From assembly GCF_000208745.1 (NCBI RefSeq), contig NC_030856.1, positions 10,525,104 to 10,589,103 of the forward strand: a stretch of 64,000 nt of DNA, in the 5' to 3' direction. The notes beneath the pieces are model-generated. The model was not told the origin of the DNA, did not search any database, and was given only the letters and a program-made list of their open reading frames with translations. This document shows positions 60,001 to 64,000 of the stretch, one piece after another. The translations under genes and the position numbers were made by a program. Source of the stretch: Theobroma cacao (taxonomy: Eukaryota > Streptophyta > Magnoliopsida > Malvales > Malvaceae). Each line of letters starts with the position of its first letter. Position 1 is the first letter of the stretch.

Positions 60001-60680
60001 TTTGCTTATTGGTTGATGTATGATTTCCCTGTTTAAGAGTAGAATTCTAATATCCATCTCTATATAAAAAAAACTAGAAGAACGAAATTCAAAATTTGAC
60101 CAAATAAAAACATAAATCTAGCAGCCTCCATTGAATTTGGGAGAACAAAATTTAGCAACAAATTAAGAATAAAATATCATTGAAAATCATAGGTTATTGG
60201 AAATTAGGTAAAGCACAACTTATAGTGCAAGTATTAAGGGATTACAGGGGTGTGTGTACACTAGAAGTTGTTCCAATTTTTATGGTTCCACTTGAGCATA
60301 TTAAAGCTATTATTCCCTCCAATCCCATATTGTTTGTCTCTTTATTGCAAATTGAATATATTTGACCCAAAAAGTTAGTAAGAGACAAAGAAAACAGAAC
60401 GGAGGGAGTCGTTGAATTCTAAATACAAATTTCTAATATAAATGCTTTTTTCATTAGAAAATATCTTTAAATCTTATAAAGGGGATGAAACTTGAAAAAT
60501 AATTAGTAGTTGAAAACTTAACGAAAGAAAAGGATATAAGAGAAACCTTGATTCTTTTAATTAATCATGTTAGTTGCAAAAAAATGGAGATGATATGATT
60601 TGAAATACCCTTTTAATAGTCAAATTCCAAAGGAGAAATAGTATATATATATATATATGACGTAGCTATACAAATAGATG
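57055..60680. other. Intergenic, no gene recognised
   Basis: Downstream of the METTL25-like stop and therefore starting with its 3' untranslated region. 59400-59950 is very AT-rich and MITE-like. Frames at 57531-58060 and 58349-58540 carry no known motif. Confidence 0.5.
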
Positions 60681-60684
60681 TAAT

Positions 60685-61045
60685 ATTTGAAAAAATCTCT
60701 AAACTATTCAAAAAAGTTATTACATTTCATTACATTTAATTTAATTTTATATTTTTATTTTGGATAAAATAAATCCTTATTAATTAACAGTTGATTAATT
60801 ATAATAAATAAAAATATCATTTGTTATTTGATATTCACGTAATCTGATATGGAGAAGTGAAAAATGTCATATGACCATGTCATTGTATCACGTCATCATC
60901 CATCATGACATGTCAGTATGTTACATCAATATCATGTGATACAAAATAACAAATGTCATTTTGACTAATTATAACTAATCAACTATTAATTATAAAAATT
61001 ATTTGACTTAAAATAAAAATACAAACAGAGTATTTTTCTGTAGAG
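60685..61045. repeat. Long-TIR foldback MITE, copy 3
   Basis: About 100 bases are mirrored. The left arm has 'aacagttgattaattataat' and 'atcatttgttatttgata'; the complement of the right arm has 'aatagttgattagttataat' and 'gacatttgttattttgta'. It is the clearest of the three copies and lies about 600 bp upstream of the NAC gene. Confidence 0.6.
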
Positions 61046-61644
61046 TATTACGTAGGGGTTTGAATTCATTATGCCGCCAGTGCTGCATAAAGACAACAAA
61101 ACCTCCTCTGTTATTTTATTGGCCAATGGCCCTTTAATGAATTACAACTTTTGAAAAAAGAAAGATTTATTTGAATGTTCTGAGGATTTTTTGAAACTGT
61201 TGCTCTTGACTCTTACTCTACAGTCATATCTCTTTATCTACGAAACTCTCTTAACTGTTTTATAGATTTCCCTTTAGTATTGGTTAGGGCCAACTTTGTC
61301 TTGAGAATATTTAGAATTTTAAAGAGAAATGAGGGAGGGAAGTGTATATGCCTATGTGGGGTTACAACCACGCACACATCAGCAGGTTGCCAACAAATAC
61401 AATTGGTGCAAAGGTCTTAATCACCTAAATAACAGCTATGCATTAGGAGCCATTTTACCAAGTTGACTTTAAAGTACCCTCCTCTCTCTCTCTCTGATTA
61501 ATCATCCCATCCGTCCTTCCCTTTATTTATTCTCCCACACCCTTGCCTTCTCCTTAACTGGAAGAGACTTTTTCTTTTCAATACCTCACTTTTGCCACCC
61601 TCCAAGGTCCTTTCTTTCTGAGTTCCCTCTCCTGAACCCAAAAA

Positions 61645-64000
61645 ATGAGTAACATAAGCTTGGTAGAGGCCAAGCTGCCACCAGGTTTCAGGTTCCATCC
61701 TCGAGATGAAGAGCTTGTTTGTGATTATTTGATGAGGAAGGTGGCTACTTCAACTGATGCCTTGCAACTCATGATCGAAGTTGACCTTAACAAGTGCGAG
61801 CCATGGGATATTCCTGGTGAGTTTATTATACAAATTTTAATTTGTTCATGGAGTTTTTAGATGACGTTTAAGCTTGGTGGCTTTACCTGCATTAGCTATG
61901 TCTCCTAAGGAAGGAGACAGAGAAGAGAGAGGGGATGCTATTTTCAGCTTAGTTTCTTTGCTTAATTAAGTTAGGGGGGGGGGGGGGGGGGGGGGCTGAG
62001 GTGATAGCAACTGGACCGGCTATAAATGGATATATATATATATATATATATATGTATATGTGCTGAAGATGATGTACTTCTTCTCCATTTTTGTGGTAGG
62101 AAAATGTTTAATTTGGACCATAATTCTCTAGAAAAAAAGAAATAAAAGGTCATGTTAGTTATAGTAATGAAGTAGATATTATTGAAAGATATTTATTATT
62201 ATTATTATTATTGGCATTTTCTATATTTACTGCATTTATGTTAGTTAGTCAAAGCATATTAGTGACTTGCTAGAATTACCATCACTTACAAAAACTAGCC
62301 TGTAGTTAGGACTAGTATTTTGTTGGTGTAGTTTCTTATATATACTATAGTAATTATAATGTTTTTCCAATAATACAAACTAAAATCTATATATATCTTA
62401 TAACTAATAATTATTATCTTTATAATATGATCTTATAGCAAAGAGAGACTTCCTATCCAAAAAAGTGAAAAACCAAATTAAAAAGGAGGGTTCTTATTTA
62501 TTGTTTTAATTTAGATACTAATTAAATTATCTTGTAATATCCAATTAATATGGAGACAAATTAACTTATAATCGGTGTGTGTATATATATATATATATAT
62601 CCAATTCATAATGAGCTGTTTTGAAAGGTCATGAATAATTAGTTCTAAATTAATTAATATCTTGAAATTATTATTATTTTATTTTTTTTGGAATATGTTT
62701 ATCCAAGAATTTCATATTCTATAGCTTTTGAATGAAATTGACAGTCTTGGCATTGTCCCAACCAAAAGCTGTGACAGTGATTGAGATAATAACAATGAAA
62801 AGGCCTCAAAAGTTATTCATCTCCCTTATTACTAATTAGGTTTTTCAAGGAATTGGATTACTTCATTTGTTCTCACCAAATCCCAATAGGCCCTTCACCC
62901 TTGTCTCCATCTCATCAACTATGCAAGCTCAAACTCTCCTTCCTTTTTTTTTTTAAAAAAAAAAACTAATATTATTTCTGCATTTTTACACATAGGACAC
63001 GTGTAAGCAAAGCAACCCTTTTTTGTCCTTTGGGCAAACTACCATTATCATCTTCAATAATTCTCCATCAAGAGACAGAAATTGACCTCTCAACTGCAAA
63101 ATTATTTGATTGGGTCACCTATTTTAAGCCTTGCTAAGTAAACAAACCCCATTTTTGCTGCTCATAAATTTGGACTGCCACGTATTTGATCTGACCCTAA
63201 TTGGCCTTGACAATTTTTCCACATCACCATCAATTTTTTTTTTTTAAATTTTGTTTTGGATTTTATACACGAATATATTATAATTATTTATTCCAATTTT
63301 TCAAATATAACCCAAAAAATCACATACCAGGAAAATTGTTTCCAGCAATCCAATTGAAAAATTAATTACTAGAAAAATGAATAATAGGAGTTGGAATTAC
63401 TAGGGTTTGGATACATATTCACTTCTTATTTGGGTATATTCCAACTTAACCAAAAGGGATAATGACCTTTTCTTTTTCTTTTTTAGGTGCAACCAACTAT
63501 AATTCAGACTTGATATCTTTTATAATTCAACTTCAAAATTATCCATTTCAGTGAAATTATTCAAACCCTATAACAATAATTAAACTATTAAGAATTGATG
63601 ACCAAGCATATTATATTGTTTTTGCAAATGAAAATCAAAGCATGAAGTCATTCAAGAATTTGATACATATATTTCCTAACCATGTGAAACATGAAAATCA
63701 AAGTCTACTGTTTCAAATAAGACTAAAACTTTGGATATTGACTTTGCTTCTTAAGGATTGTTAATCATTCGTATTGATATATACCTAACAATATATTTAT
63801 TGTGGAAAATGTTAATGGCAGAAACAGCTCGAGTGGGAGGCAAAGAATGGTACTTCTACAGTCAAAGGGATCGGAAGTATGCTACTGGATTGAGAACAAA
63901 TAGGGCAACAGCATCTGGGTATTGGAAGGCCACAGGGAAAGATAGGGCTGTCCTTAGCAAAGGTACCCTTGTTGGGATGAGGAAAACCTTGGTGTTTTAC
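61645..64000 (+). CDS. NAC1: NAC transcription factor, NAC1 (NAC021/022)-like, 3' part beyond window
   Basis: Exon 1 is 61645-61816 and exon 2 starts at 63822 and runs off the edge. The intron is GT-AG and 2,005 bp. The ATG at 61645 lies in aaaaaATGAG after a pyrimidine-rich leader. The visible 117 residues are NAC subdomains A ('[17 protein letters not shown]'), B ('[13 protein letters not shown]') and C ('[16 protein letters not shown]', '[14 protein letters not shown]'), then 'GMRKTLVFY' opening subdomain D. The short N-terminus '[12 protein letters not shown]' and '[15 protein letters not shown]' are closest, from memory, to Arabidopsis NAC1, which acts in auxin signalling and lateral roots and is targeted by miR164. 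The miR164 site would lie in the part outside this window. The NAC domain binds DNA as a dimer in the nucleus. Confidence 0.88.
61974..61995 (+). repeat. G22 homopolymer in NAC intron 1
   Basis: Twenty-two consecutive G residues, followed by ctgagg. It could form a G-quadruplex in DNA or pre-mRNA. Run length may be affected by sequencing error. Confidence 0.85.

Overview
The window is AT-rich nuclear DNA from a flowering plant, almost certainly a eudicot. It has GT-AG spliced genes, a plant-specific NAC gene and a plant DUF1645 gene. The space between and inside the genes is filled with copia and gypsy-type LTR remnants, hAT pieces, MITEs, Helitron-like ends and an endogenous caulimovirid (pararetrovirus). 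Nothing prokaryotic, and no tRNA, rRNA or CRISPR, was seen. The species cannot be named from sequence alone.

Four genes can be built exon by exon. (1) An NTF2/SnoaL-like gene lies on the minus strand (6790-13139, five exons, 223 aa, possible chloroplast transit peptide); its fourth intron holds the only large assembly gap. (2) An intronless DUF1645 gene lies on the minus strand (27524-28807, 427 aa). (3) A METTL25/RRNAD1-type methyltransferase gene lies on the plus strand (32903-57054, twelve exons, 560 aa). Its seventh intron is 15.1 kb long and full of transposons. (4) The first two exons of a NAC1-like (NAC021/022-type) transcription factor lie on the plus strand (61645 to the right edge). 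A sulfotransferase pseudogene (about 30.4-30.8 kb, minus) and an antisense cluster of unidentified exon-like blocks inside METTL25 intron 9 (54.0-54.45 kb) are the remaining gene-like sequences. The genes look unrelated in function; no cluster or pathway is implied.

Layout. 1-6.5 kb: a minus-strand copia element (5' LTR, primer site, gag) broken by a 3.27-kb solo LTR with a 5-bp target duplication, plus the end of a second LTR of that family. 6.8-13.2 kb: NTF2-like gene, with MITEs and a small Helitron-like element in its introns. 13.35-13.78 kb: two tandem Helitron-like mini-elements. 14.2-19.4 kb: copia remnants in both orientations, split by a 1.5-kb LTR-like insertion and a clean 721-bp hAT-type insertion. 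19.4-27 kb: AT-rich intergenic DNA with a long-TIR MITE, an orphan promoter-like patch, a strong hairpin and a large direct repeat. 27.5-28.8 kb: DUF1645 gene. 32.9-57.1 kb: METTL25-like gene. 57-61.6 kb: intergenic. 61.6-64 kb: NAC gene.

The most unusual structure is inside METTL25 intron 7. A decayed hAT transposase gene is cut by a 10.4-kb insertion (39577-49973) with about 80-bp imperfect terminal inverted repeats and an 8-bp direct repeat of hAT coding sequence at both ends. Inside it lie a decayed florendovirus-like pararetrovirus copy, a gypsy LTR fragment, and a second, internally deleted pararetrovirus copy in the opposite orientation.
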